DNA of 64,000 nt from Paenibacillus cookii (GCF_018333375.1 NZ_BORW01000012.1:62001-126000), one strand, 5' to 3'. Shown: positions 18,375 through 26,471, numbered from the stretch's first letter. Numbers and translations: made by a program. Notes: generated from the sequence alone by a model not told the origin.

Positions 18375-18423
18375 GATTATAGAATCCCTCTTCCTTTGCG
18401 TAAAGCGCATACATTCTATAATC
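18375..18423 (+). repeat. Perfect 11-bp inverted repeat with an inner hairpin
   Basis: GATTATAGAAT at 18375-18385 pairs with ATTCTATAATC at 18413-18423. The 27-base loop contains TGCG-TAAAG-CGCA, a second small stem. It lies just before a terminator-like hairpin, in the space between a small gene and the convergent XRE gene. Confidence 0.5.
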
Positions 18424-18427
18424 TTGA

Positions 18428-18468
18428 AGACCTCGGCGGCTGATGGCTGCCGAGGTCTCTTTCTGTTT
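18428..18468 (+). terminator. Terminator-like hairpin between convergent genes
   Basis: AGACCTCGGCGGC pairs with GCTGCCGAGGTCT (one G-U or mismatch) around a five-base loop, then CTTTCTGTTT. It fits the plus strand better than the minus strand. Confidence 0.6.
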
Positions 18469-18835
18469 ATTTCATGGAGCGCTCCATCCGAACGAAAGCG
18501 ATGAAACGTCTGGCTTCCTCTTCGGTCAGGCTCCGTCCGTCGACGGTCAAGTTAAACCGGTCCAGCAAATCGGAATCCGAAAGCTCCAAATGATCCACGA
18601 ATTCCCGCACCTCGGGGTCCATCTCCAGCTTGGGCTGATTCGTGCGGCCGATCAAATAATCGATGGAAACTTCAAACTTATCGGCAAGCTTGGTCAATAT
18701 TTCGAAATCAGGTTTGCGGCGGTTCTTTTCATAATGGGAGAGTGCGGCTCTCGTGATGCCAATCGATTGGGCTAATTCTTCTTGAGTCCATCCTCTTTGG
18801 TCCCGGAGTTCTGCGATGCGATTACCATGATTCAT
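18467..18835 (-). CDS. XRE-family helix-turn-helix transcriptional regulator
   Basis: A 122-residue protein. Residues 5-60 form a Cro/C1-type DNA-binding domain: RIAELRDQRGWTQEELAQSIGITRAALSHYEKNRRKPDFEILTKLADKFEVSIDYLIGR, split here only for description. The C-terminal part (DPEVREFVDHLELSDSDLLDRF) resembles the tail of chromosomal SinR/YgzD-like repressors rather than phage repressors. A strong GAGGAGG site precedes the ATG. It diverges from the PilZ-like gene at 19073; repeated TGTATC boxes overlap the promoter of that gene, suggesting direct control. Confidence 0.88.
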   Translation of the reverse strand: MNHGNRIAELRDQRGWTQEELAQSIGITRAALSHYEKNRRKPDFEILTKLADKFEVSIDYLIGRTNQPKLEMDPEVREFVDHLELSDSDLLDRFNLTVDGRSLTEEEARRFIAFVRMERSMK

Positions 18836-18937
18836 GAATTAACCTCCTCTGATTGCTTGCAAATTACCGATTTAAGGAAACAAATGAATCGCATGCTTTC
18901 CTATGCTTATGTATATCGAAATTGGCTTAAAAAAGGA

Positions 18938-18966
18938 TTGACTAGTTACAAAATGTATCGTAAAGT
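18938..18966 (+). promoter_or_regulatory. Sigma-A promoter directed at the PilZ-like gene
   Basis: TTGACT, 17 bases, TAAAGT. A TGTATCG box sits between the -35 and -10 hexamers. Confidence 0.6.
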
Positions 18967-19017
18967 AAAAAATGCGAGTGATACTAAATGTATCCATATC
19001 AGAAACATTATGTATCG
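18954..19017 (+). promoter_or_regulatory. Three TGTATC boxes, putative XRE operator
   Basis: TGTATCG at 18954-18960, TGTATCC at 18989-18995 and TGTATCG at 19011-19017 lie in one orientation. The middle one is part of the palindrome GATAC-TAAAT-GTATC (18980-18994). Their position over and just after a promoter fits repressor binding. Confidence 0.5.
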
Positions 19018-19072
19018 ATAATAAGTGTAGTACGATTCACATATTTTTATACCCATAGGCAGGGTCGGTGCG

Positions 19073-19501
19073 ATGAATATATTGACGTCATACGGCATAC
19101 ACCTTCAAATGTACATATCCATTAAACAAATAGGAGAAACCCTCGTTGCCCTGGGACGCTCCCGTCCGGCCGTATTGTGGGAAGTCGAATCCCGCACGCT
19201 CGTATTTATCAGTGATTTGGATTTTCCTCTCGTGCCGGAAATCCGGCTCTGCTTCGACATCGGTTACGATGGAAGGCCGATCTGCCGGATGCATGGCAAG
19301 CTGCTGTGGAAAGAGGACAGTTTGTCGAATGCCAAGCTGTACGGAGTCCTCCTCGATCCGGATGAGCACGGACAAGCAAACATGGCGAAACAAATCACCC
19401 GCACCGTCACGGGCGGCAGAGTTCGACAGCAACAATATGATCCCTATACGGATGTCATGGCCGGACATGAAAGCGGCCGGATCTTTGATGTTTCTACATA
19501 G
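19073..19501 (+). CDS. Hypothetical protein, PilZ-like beta-barrel possible
   Basis: A 142-residue soluble protein. The central part (RTLVFISDLDFPLVPEIRLCFDI..., then GKLLWKEDSLSNAKLYGVLLD) has the strand pattern seen in PilZ domains, where a 'G.v.W.......yG..f' core follows a polar N-terminal loop. The classic c-di-GMP RxxxR and DxSxxG motifs are not clearly present, so it may be PilZ-like without binding c-di-GMP, or unrelated. The ribosome binding site before the ATG at 19073 is weak (AGGGTCGG). It is driven by a promoter overlapped by likely XRE boxes. Confidence 0.6.
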   Translation: MNILTSYGIHLQMYISIKQIGETLVALGRSRPAVLWEVESRTLVFISDLDFPLVPEIRLCFDIGYDGRPICRMHGKLLWKEDSLSNAKLYGVLLDPDEHGQANMAKQITRTVTGGRVRQQQYDPYTDVMAGHESGRIFDVST

Positions 19502-19594
19502 GAATGTTGTTGAAAAAAAACATGGGATCGCTAGAAAAAAACCGTATTATTACGGGAAAAGAATATCAATGGGATAAAGTCATTTTACTATATT

Positions 19595-19780
19595 TATCGA
19601 AGCGCTGCATAGTGCTTTCGCCCGAAAAAACCATTTAAATAAGCGTGGAGTAATCCATACGGGGGACTCGGATTTGCGCAAAAGCATAAAAGCCATTTTT
19701 GGGGGCGATCCAGGCTTACCGGGTTTTGTGCCAACGGGCGGGGACACCTATTAACCAACGAAAGGTAGCGTGCCGATTCA
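19595..19780 (+). promoter_or_regulatory. Structured G-rich leader upstream of the LCP gene (unidentified RNA element)
   Basis: About 180 bases between the PilZ-like and LCP genes contain ordered hairpins. GAAGCGCT/AGTGCTTTC lies at 19599-19620, and a TGGA-GTAA-TCCA stem with a GNRA-type tetraloop is near 19646-19657. These are followed by G-rich blocks (ACGGGGGACT, TTGGGGGCGATCC, ACGGGCGGGGACACC). The arrangement looks like a folded 5' leader, but I could not match it to a riboswitch family. Confidence 0.35.
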
Positions 19781-20746
19781 ATGAAAAAATGGATCCTTAT
19801 CGTGTCTTCCATATTGATCATCGCCGTCGCGGGTGTTACGGCGTATGCCGCTTACATTTACCAATCGGTCAAGACGACCGCGCACAAAATCTATGAAAGC
19901 AGGGATGGGCAGGTGCTGCCTGAGCCGGCCGGCAAGGAAGGGAACACCGCCGAGGCAGCCGGGGCGGAGTACAGTGCCTCCCGAACGGAAAAGGCCGCTC
20001 CTTTTGATTTGCAGGATAAGAAACCATTCACCGTGCTTGTGCTGGGCGTCGATCAGCGCGAGCATGACCGGGGACGATCGGACGCGATGATCTTTCTGAC
20101 GGTCAACCCGGCGAAGCAAAGCATGCTGATGTTCAATATTCCGCGGGATACCCGGACGGAAATTATCGGCCGCGGCACCGTGGATAAAATCAACCACGCA
20201 TACGCGTTCGGGGGCGTCAACATGTCCGTCAAGACGGTGGAGCATTTCCTTGATTACCCCGTGAATTACTATGTCAGGGTGAATATGGAGGGGTTCGCGC
20301 GCATCATTGACTCCCTTGGCGGCGTCGATGTCGACAATCCTTTTGCTTTCTCTTATGCAGGGCACCGGTTTGATCAAGGACAGCTGCATTTGACCGGGCA
20401 AGAGGCGCTGATGTATTCGCGAATGCGGTTCGACGACCCGCGCGGGGACATGGGCAGAAACGCTAGGCAGCGCCAGATTTTGCAGCAGGTCATCAAAAAT
20501 TCATTGAACATCGCCACCGTGACCAAAATCGAGTCGTTGCTGGATGAGGTTGCGGACAGCGTCAAAACGGATATTACCTTTGAAGACATGAAAACCTTTC
20601 TGATGGATTACAGAACCGACCTCAAAAAAATCGATCAGGTCGAAATCAGCGGCCAGGGGCAACGGATCCAAGGCATCTGGTATTACCTGGTGAACGACAA
20701 GGAACGAAGCCGGATCCATCAGTTGATCAAGCAGCATATGGAGTAA
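19781..20746 (+). CDS. LytR-CpsA-Psr (LCP) family cell wall polymer ligase
   Basis: A 321-residue membrane-anchored enzyme that probably attaches teichoic acid or another anionic glycopolymer to peptidoglycan from a lipid carrier. One N-terminal transmembrane helix (residues 4-28) leads to the extracellular LCP domain. Characteristic motifs are VLVLGVDQRE, GRSDAMIFLTVNP, IPRDTRTEI, KINHAYAFGG and EALMYSRMRFDDPRGDMGRNARQRQ, whose arginines bind pyrophosphate. A GAAAGG site lies rather far (about 15 bases) from the ATG. It is preceded by a structured leader and followed by a terminator. Confidence 0.9.
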   Translation: MKKWILIVSSILIIAVAGVTAYAAYIYQSVKTTAHKIYESRDGQVLPEPAGKEGNTAEAAGAEYSASRTEKAAPFDLQDKKPFTVLVLGVDQREHDRGRSDAMIFLTVNPAKQSMLMFNIPRDTRTEIIGRGTVDKINHAYAFGGVNMSVKTVEHFLDYPVNYYVRVNMEGFARIIDSLGGVDVDNPFAFSYAGHRFDQGQLHLTGQEALMYSRMRFDDPRGDMGRNARQRQILQQVIKNSLNIATVTKIESLLDEVADSVKTDITFEDMKTFLMDYRTDLKKIDQVEISGQGQRIQGIWYYLVNDKERSRIHQLIKQHME

Positions 20747-20752
20747 GGATGA

Positions 20753-20786
20753 AACCGACCGGGAAACTATCCCGGCGGTTTTTTTG
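20753..20786 (+). terminator. Rho-independent terminator after the LCP gene
   Basis: AACCGACCGGGA pairs with TCCCGGCGGTT around a short loop, followed by a T-run. Confidence 0.8.
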
Positions 20787-20948
20787 CATTGTACGGCAAG
20801 AAACTTGACAGAAAGCAGCGCTTGATGTAGATTTCTGATAACGATACAAAACGTAACCTTTCCGGAACAAGAAGATGCGGCAGGCGGTTTGTCCACGAAT
20901 CAGGATAAAAAATGCGGCTTTATACCCAGGGAGAGGAAGGCGGTTCCA

Positions 20949-21152
20949 ATGAAAAACCTGCAGTACGTCTATTGCTTGTGCTGCGAGAACGCGGTGCCTG
21001 CATCGGACGCGATGGTTATTTTCCAGACGGGATACTACCGGGGGACGATTCCTTTGGGCTGCTGTCAACCATGTTATCAACAGGGGGAAAAAGAGAAAAA
21101 TTACCAGTATATGGGGCATTTGCGTCACGGCTATGTTACAATGAGGCGATAA
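20949..21152 (+). CDS. Small cysteine-rich hypothetical protein (67 aa)
   Basis: A 67-residue protein with paired cysteines (YCLCCENA near residue 10 and GCCQPCYQQ near residue 42). This spacing could bind one zinc or an iron-sulfur centre. The ATG at 20949 has GAGGAAGG 8 bases upstream, better support than the upstream in-frame start. It ends only 24 bases before the ABC transporter ATPase gene, so the two may be cotranscribed. No family recognised. Confidence 0.6.
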   Translation: MKNLQYVYCLCCENAVPASDAMVIFQTGYYRGTIPLGCCQPCYQQGEKEKNYQYMGHLRHGYVTMRR

Positions 21153-21175
21153 TCTACGACGAGGGAGTGAAGCGA

Positions 21176-22087
21176 ATGCAGCATGAACCGGTGGTCCGGC
21201 TGGAAGGGGTAACGAAAAAGGTTGGGTCCAGAACGCTGGTGGAAAACGTTACGCTCGACATTCCGCCCGGGCAGGTATTCGGATTTCTGGGACCCAACGG
21301 CGCCGGGAAAACCACGACGATTCGCATGATGGTCGGTTTGACCTCCATCAGCCAGGGAGATATCAACATTTGCGGTTACAGCATAAAGGAGCATTTTGAG
21401 AAGGCCGTCGCCAACGTAGGGGCTATTGTCGAAAATCCGGAGATGTACAAGTTTTTGACGGGATACCAGAATTTGCGCCATTTCGCCCGCATGATGAAGG
21501 GCATTGACGCAAAGCGGATCGAAGAGGTGGTCCGGCTCGTAGGTCTCGGCAACCGGATTCACGACAAGGTTAGGACTTATTCCCTGGGAATGCGGCAGCG
21601 CTTGGGCGTGGCGCAGGCCATTTTGCACCGGCCGCGGCTTTTGATTCTGGACGAGCCCACCAACGGGCTTGATCCGCAAGGAATCCGGGAGCTCCGCGAT
21701 TATTTGCGCCATCTGTGCCGGGATGAAGGGACGACCGTGTTCGTCTCCAGCCACCTGCTGTCCGAAATGGAGCTGATGTGCGACAGCGTGGCGATTATCC
21801 AGAACGGTCGGCTGATCGACGTCAGATCGCTCCGAAACGGCAACGAAAGCAAGGCGGAAGCGGCCGAAACCGGATTTACGGTGGATGAGCCGGAGCGCGC
21901 CCTGGCCGTCCTGGAAGGCGGCAGCCGGGAGGGGAACGTGATTACCCTGAAGCTGGCCCGGGACGAGATTCCGGAAATCAACGCCAGGCTGGTTCAGGCG
22001 GGCATCAAGGTGTACGGCATACAAACGGTGACCCGGTCGCTGGAAGATCAGTTCCTGGAAATGACGGGAGGTGATCCGATTGGGTAA
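21176..22087 (+). CDS. ABC-2 type transporter, ATP-binding subunit
   Basis: A 303-residue ATPase of the drug/antibiotic exporter (BcrA/YxlF/DrrA-like) type. It has Walker A GPNGAGKTT, the signature YSLGMRQRLG, Walker B LLILDEPTNGLDP and H-loop SSHLLSEME. The C-terminal third resembles the regulatory extension of this class. The ATG at 21176 is preferred because GAGGGA lies about 8 bases before it. The 3' end overlaps the permease start by 8 bases, so the two are translationally coupled and form a transporter of unknown substrate. Confidence 0.88.
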   Translation: MQHEPVVRLEGVTKKVGSRTLVENVTLDIPPGQVFGFLGPNGAGKTTTIRMMVGLTSISQGDINICGYSIKEHFEKAVANVGAIVENPEMYKFLTGYQNLRHFARMMKGIDAKRIEEVVRLVGLGNRIHDKVRTYSLGMRQRLGVAQAILHRPRLLILDEPTNGLDPQGIRELRDYLRHLCRDEGTTVFVSSHLLSEMELMCDSVAIIQNGRLIDVRSLRNGNESKAEAAETGFTVDEPERALAVLEGGSREGNVITLKLARDEIPEINARLVQAGIKVYGIQTVTRSLEDQFLEMTGGDPIG

Positions 22088-22862
22088 TTTTCTCGGCCTC
22101 GTGCGAAACGAAAACATGAAAATTTACCGGCGCGTCCGGACGTGGGTCATGCTCGGGATTTTGGCGTTTTGCAATGCGATCCTTCCGGTGCTTTTTTCCA
22201 TGGTCGATTCGGGAGGGCAAACCACGTTATGGGACAGCGTCATGTTGACCGCATCGTTTACGTTTTACCTGTGCACGATCTTTTCCGTCATCGTCGCCGC
22301 CGATTCCGTGGCGGGGGAATTTTCCTGGGGCACGATCAAGCTGCTTTTGATCCGCCCGTGGAGCCGGTCCAAAATTTTGCTTTCCAAATATATAGCGGTC
22401 ATTCTGTTTAGCCTGCTGTGCACGCTGCTGCTTGCCGCGGTCGCGATGCTGGCGTCGAGCATTTTCTTTGCGGGCGGCGGGGAAAGCAGTTTGATCGGTC
22501 CGGGCGAGAGCGGTTCCGCCTTTACGTTCCGCTACCTGCTTTGCGATTACGTGAATTTGTTCATGACGGTGGCGATTGCGTTCATGCTGTCGACCGTGTT
22601 CCGTGCCGGAGGGTTGTCCATCGGTCTGGCGCTGTTCATCATGTTCGCCAAAGGGATTTTTGCGAGCTTGTTCAACCCGGACCGTTACGGCTGGGCAAAA
22701 TATCTTCTGTTTTCGCACATGGATCTCTCGGGGTATCTGAAAGCTGACGAAGGACCGGGCGGAGCGACCCTTGGATTTTCCCTGGCGGTGCTGGCCGTCT
22801 ATTATATCGTGTTTATGGCGGTTTCCTGGTACGTGTTCCATAAAAGGGACGTTGCCGCCTAA
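22080..22862 (+). CDS. ABC-2 type transporter, permease subunit
   Basis: A 260-residue protein with six membrane helices. The second carries the EFSWGTIKLLLIRPWSRSKIL pattern of ABC-2 permeases. The start is a TTG at 22080, 7 bases after GGAGGTG; the ribosome binding site lies inside the ATPase gene and the genes overlap by 8 bases. It partners the ATPase at 21176. The pair is followed by a strong terminator. Confidence 0.85.
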   Translation: MGNFLGLVRNENMKIYRRVRTWVMLGILAFCNAILPVLFSMVDSGGQTTLWDSVMLTASFTFYLCTIFSVIVAADSVAGEFSWGTIKLLLIRPWSRSKILLSKYIAVILFSLLCTLLLAAVAMLASSIFFAGGGESSLIGPGESGSAFTFRYLLCDYVNLFMTVAIAFMLSTVFRAGGLSIGLALFIMFAKGIFASLFNPDRYGWAKYLLFSHMDLSGYLKADEGPGGATLGFSLAVLAVYYIVFMAVSWYVFHKRDVAA

Positions 22863-22868
22863 TTCGTC

Positions 22869-22926
22869 AAGCCCGGCTTTAGCTGTGCGCGCATTCGCTC
22901 GCGTACCGCTAAGGCCGGGCTTTTTT
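22869..22926 (+). terminator. Rho-independent terminator after the ABC-2 permease gene
   Basis: AAGCCCGGC...GCCGGGCTT with an additional inner TTAGC/GCTAA stem and six Ts. It also lies near the end of the convergent bactofilin gene. Confidence 0.85.
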
Positions 22927-22993
22927 GAGAAATGCCCTGGGAGGACTTATGATGGCGTGAAGCGTCACGCTTTCCGGCGGCAGTGCATCGGTT

Positions 22994-23416
22994 TTAGCCT
23001 GCTTCCGATTCCAGCAGATGCACATCGCCTGCTCCGGCGTTTTCCTGGCGTTCATCCTGTTTGGGCTCCATTTTGCTGGAACCGTTCAGGATCCCGCCCT
23101 CGGCGATGACGAGGGACGAGGCGGCGAGCACGTTGCCGAACATCTGGCCGGTCGAGGTGATCGTCAGCCTGCCTTCCGCCTGCACGTCTCCAAACACTTT
23201 TCCCGCAATGATAACCTCTCTGGCGCTGATGTCGGACCTGGCCTCGGCATGCTCGCCGATGGTGACGCAGGCGGTGCTTTCGATGACGCCGCTGAATTTG
23301 CCTTCGATGCGCACGTTGGCCTGGCAGGCCAGGGCGCCTTCAACCTCGGTGCCTCTGCCGATCAACGAATCCGTCGGCATGGCATTTTTCTTGGACGATT
23401 TGGATCTGCTCAACAT
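22994..23416 (-). CDS. Bactofilin (polymer-forming cytoskeletal protein)
   Basis: A 140-residue protein with a disordered, basic N-terminus and a right-handed beta-helix core of about residues 18-110 (DSLIGRGTEVEGALACQANVRIEGK, then ISAREVIIAGKVFGDVQAEGRLTI), the bactofilin/DUF583 signature. Bactofilins polymerise without nucleotide and recruit cell wall enzymes. Its TAAGGAGGG ribosome binding site overlaps the stop codon of the M23 peptidase gene upstream, so both come from one mRNA. That coupling fits a scaffold-hydrolase pair. Confidence 0.9.
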   Translation of the reverse strand: MLSRSKSSKKNAMPTDSLIGRGTEVEGALACQANVRIEGKFSGVIESTACVTIGEHAEARSDISAREVIIAGKVFGDVQAEGRLTITSTGQMFGNVLAASSLVIAEGGILNGSSKMEPKQDERQENAGAGDVHLLESEAG

Positions 23417-23426
23417 AAAACCCTCC

Positions 23427-24437
23427 TTAATCGAATTCAGAATTCTGCGCTCGAATGTACGGAAGCGGATTCACGGGCTTATCGTTTTTGACGACCTGAA
23501 AGTGAAGATGGGGGCCGGTGCTGCGGCCGGTGGACCCGAGAAGAGCGATTTGCTCGCCTTTATCCACCGAATCCCCTTCTTTGACCTGCAGTTTGCTGAG
23601 GTGCATGTACCAGGTTTGCAGCCCGTTCGGGTGTTCGATGACGATATAGCGCCCGCGGGCGCCGCTTTGATCGGCAGCGATGACCTTTCCCGCGCCCGCG
23701 GCATAAACCGGTTCGCCGTTATCTCCCGCAATGTCGATGCCGGCATGGAAGGAAGCTCTGCCCGTAAAGGGATCGGTCCGGTAACCGAAGCTGGAGGTCA
23801 TCACTTTGGATTCGGTCGGCCATAAGGTCGGGCTGCCTGCGATCTGCCGCTGGGTTTCCTGGGCTTTTTGCAGCGTTTGGGGGATCTTGCTTTCCATCAT
23901 TTTTAGCAGCTCCTGCATCTCCTGAAAGTCGTCTTTCGTCTCCCGGGCCAAATCCAGCATCTCGTTTTGGTGCACGGCAACGAACTCGCCCCCGACATGC
24001 TGCGAAGCATCCCGGGACAGGGAAGACGCTTTATCCGATGAATCATCCGCGGCCATGCCGGTGCCGTGTTTTTGGATAAACTGCTGAAGCTGCCGCTCCA
24101 ATTGGTCGACTTGCTGCATCCTTTGCTGCATATCCTTCGCCTGCGTCGACAGCTTGATGATTTCGTTTTGCAGTCGTTCGATGGATTGCTCGCGGCTGTT
24201 GACCGAGTTTTGCAGCTGCAGGTTTTTCGCGTTTTCGAGGGTGACCTTCTGCTCCAGCTGGGAAATGGCTTGGGAGGAATGGGCCTGGAGGGCAAGGATG
24301 AGGCCGGACAACGAGAGGACCGCGGCGGCGGGAACGGCCATCATCAAGGGTTTGGATAGATGGATCTGCTTGACCGAATGCTGGGCGTCCCGCATCACGA
24401 GAAGCGTCATGCGTCGATTGGCGGATGCACGTTTCAT
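23427..24437 (-). CDS. M23 (LytM) family peptidoglycan endopeptidase, membrane anchored
   Basis: A 336-residue protein. The cytoplasmic N-terminus is basic, a transmembrane helix spans about 32-52, and a long coiled coil (about 58-125) precedes the C-terminal LytM domain. Zinc ligands are visible: HAGIDIAG (HxxxD) and the HLHF motif near residue 315. The domain cleaves peptide cross-links, or activates other hydrolases if degenerate. An AAAGGAG site precedes the ATG. It is the first gene of a two-gene operon with the bactofilin. Confidence 0.9.
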   Translation of the reverse strand: MKRASANRRMTLLVMRDAQHSVKQIHLSKPLMMAVPAAAVLSLSGLILALQAHSSQAISQLEQKVTLENAKNLQLQNSVNSREQSIERLQNEIIKLSTQAKDMQQRMQQVDQLERQLQQFIQKHGTGMAADDSSDKASSLSRDASQHVGGEFVAVHQNEMLDLARETKDDFQEMQELLKMMESKIPQTLQKAQETQRQIAGSPTLWPTESKVMTSSFGYRTDPFTGRASFHAGIDIAGDNGEPVYAAGAGKVIAADQSGARGRYIVIEHPNGLQTWYMHLSKLQVKEGDSVDKGEQIALLGSTGRSTGPHLHFQVVKNDKPVNPLPYIRAQNSEFD

Positions 24438-24649
24438 GGCGGCTCCTTTCCATAGCTTTGTTTATACTTGTCTTATCATCTATGTATTCGAAAGAGGCGC
24501 CAAACATGTCTAAAATGTTACCTTTTTCATCCCTTGCGTCTGCCCGTCCGTCCTGAGGTAATGACTTGAATAAAGAAGGCTTGGTTTGGTCAATGATGGA
24601 TAAGTAACCGGTTCAAGCGGGAAGCGTTCGGGGGAAGGGGGAGTCTTTC

Positions 24650-26080
24650 ATGGCATGGCTGCTGCTCGCACTCATCATCTTTATTTTTCAAATGGCAACG
24701 ATTTTGCTGCTGGAATTCCGGAATCCTTCCAAAACGGTCGCATGGATGTTCATCCTGTTTTGCTGCCCGATGATCGGCTTCGTCGTTTACTATTTTGTCG
24801 CTCAGGACTACAAGGCCCGCAAGCAGCTCCGCACCCGGGGGACGCGTTTATTCCGGCAAGTCCGTCCGGTCATCTGGAGCAGAGCCGTTACCGTCCAAAC
24901 CATCGAAGAGATGCACAATCCCGAATTCCGCCACCAGGAGCGGCTTTTTAATCTGCTGTCGCGTTTGTCGGAAAGCCCGATCACGGGCTGCAACAAAAGC
25001 CGGGTGCTGACCGACGGGGAAGAGACGTTCGGCGCGATGCTGAAGGCGATGGAGGCGGCCAAGGAGCACATCCATATCGAATTTTACATTTTCAGGCACG
25101 ACGTCATCGGGACCCGTTTTCAGGAGATCATGATCCGCAAGGCGAAAGAAGGCGTCAAAGTGCGGTTCATGTGCGACGGCCTGGGAAGCTACAAGCTGAA
25201 ACGGGAGTTCGTGGACAAGCTGAAGGAGGCGGGGGTGGAGTTTCATTTTTTTCTGCCGCCGCTTTTTGCCCTGATCGACCGCCGCATCAACTACCGGAAT
25301 CACCGCAAAATCATCGTGGTGGACGGGGTCAAAGGGTTCGTGGGCGGCATCAACGTGGGGGACGATTATTTGGGACAATACCCGAAAATGGGCTACTGGC
25401 GGGACACGCATCTGGAGATCGAGGGGGATGCCGTCTATTTTTTGCAGAACGTGTTTTTGAACGACTGGCAGCTTGCTTCCGGCGAAAAAATCGCCGACCC
25501 CGCCTTGTTTCCCGAGCATCACTGCAAGGGAGACGAGCAGATCCAGATCGTCAGCAGCGGCCCGGACCAGGCTTGGAACGCGATACAGGAGTTTTGCTTC
25601 ACGGCCATCTCCGTCGCGAAAAAAAGAATTTGGATCGCTTCGCCCTATTTCATTCCCGATCCCGGCATTTACGAAGGGCTGAAAACCGCGGCCGTCAGCG
25701 GCGTCGACGTTCGGATCATGATCCCGTGGAGGGCCGATTCCAGGCTTGTCCATCTGGCGTCCTTGTCATACGTGGAGGAGCTGATGCTGGCGGGCGTCCG
25801 CTTTTTTCAATACCAAAAGGGATTTATCCATGCCAAAGTGCTGATCGTCGACGACTTGCTGGCTTCGGTGGGCACCGCCAACATGGACATGCGCAGCTTT
25901 TTTTGCAATTTCGAGCTGACCGCCGCGCTGTTTGAGCCGTCCGCCATCGACCGGCTGACCGCTGATTTTGAGAACGATATGGGCGTATGCCGGGAGATGA
26001 CGAAAAAGGAGTTTCAACGGAGGCCGTTTCTGCACAAAAAAGCGGAGATGCTTTGCCGCATGCTGTCTCCGCTGCTGTAG
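24650..26080 (+). CDS. cls: Cardiolipin synthase (phospholipase D family)
   Basis: A 476-residue membrane enzyme condensing two phosphatidylglycerols into cardiolipin. Two N-terminal transmembrane helices (1-20 and 30-50) come first. Two HKD motifs follow: NHRKIIVVDG with His218 and IHAKVLIVDD with His394, each followed by the usual GG.N or GT.N segment. Length is typical. AAGGGGGAG precedes the ATG. It stands alone, convergent with ynfA; only 15 bases separate the stop codons and no clear terminator is visible between them. Confidence 0.92.
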   Translation: MAWLLLALIIFIFQMATILLLEFRNPSKTVAWMFILFCCPMIGFVVYYFVAQDYKARKQLRTRGTRLFRQVRPVIWSRAVTVQTIEEMHNPEFRHQERLFNLLSRLSESPITGCNKSRVLTDGEETFGAMLKAMEAAKEHIHIEFYIFRHDVIGTRFQEIMIRKAKEGVKVRFMCDGLGSYKLKREFVDKLKEAGVEFHFFLPPLFALIDRRINYRNHRKIIVVDGVKGFVGGINVGDDYLGQYPKMGYWRDTHLEIEGDAVYFLQNVFLNDWQLASGEKIADPALFPEHHCKGDEQIQIVSSGPDQAWNAIQEFCFTAISVAKKRIWIASPYFIPDPGIYEGLKTAAVSGVDVRIMIPWRADSRLVHLASLSYVEELMLAGVRFFQYQKGFIHAKVLIVDDLLASVGTANMDMRSFFCNFELTAALFEPSAIDRLTADFENDMGVCREMTKKEFQRRPFLHKKAEMLCRMLSPLL

Positions 26081-26095
26081 CGGCCCTGCCCCTCC

Positions 26096-26419
26096 TTAGG
26101 AGCGGGGAGCCCACAGAATAATCGATACGCCGACCAGGCAAAGCGCCGCGCCGATCCAATCGTAGAGATCCGGGACGTTTTTGTCGATCCCCCAGCCCCA
26201 GAGCAGGGCAAGGAGGATAAAAACGCCTCCGTACGCGGCATACACCCGCCCGAAAGAAGGAAAATGCTGAAGCGTGGGGATGATGCCGTACAAGACCAGC
26301 ACGGCCGCGCCGGCCAGCCCGTACCACCAAGGTTTGGATTCCCGGAGCCAAAGCCACACCAGGTAGCCGCCGCCGATCTCCGCCAGCCCGGCCGCCAGAA
26401 ATAAAAATATGGTTCTCAT
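26096..26419 (-). CDS. ynfA: YnfA/UPF0060 family membrane protein
   Basis: A 107-residue protein with four transmembrane helices. It has the family start RTIFLFLAAGLAEIGGGYLVW, the RVYAAYGGVFI motif and the WIGAALCLVGVSIIL end. UPF0060 proteins resemble small multidrug resistance transporters and have been proposed as efflux proteins; function here is unproven. It is convergent with cls and diverges from the YitT-family gene. Confidence 0.9.
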   Translation of the reverse strand: MRTIFLFLAAGLAEIGGGYLVWLWLRESKPWWYGLAGAAVLVLYGIIPTLQHFPSFGRVYAAYGGVFILLALLWGWGIDKNVPDLYDWIGAALCLVGVSIILWAPRS

Positions 26420-26441
26420 GATAGAAAAACTCCCATCAACG

Positions 26442-26471
26442 TTAATACTCCGCTTAAAACTATGATATAAT
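26442..26471 (+). promoter_or_regulatory. Promoter of the YitT-family gene
   Basis: TTAATA, 18 bases, then TATAAT with an extended TGA before it. It lies about 90 bases upstream of the start codon. Confidence 0.55.

Noticed and set aside
19543-19556. CCGTA-TTAT-TACGG hairpin with an A-run on its left as a minus-strand terminator
   Set aside because: No minus-strand gene lies upstream of it, so there is nothing to terminate; short stem could be chance.
19595-19780. Firm assignment of the LCP leader as a c-di-AMP (ydaO) or c-di-GMP-I riboswitch
   Set aside because: Only isolated blocks look similar; the conserved 3' core of either class could not be found by eye.
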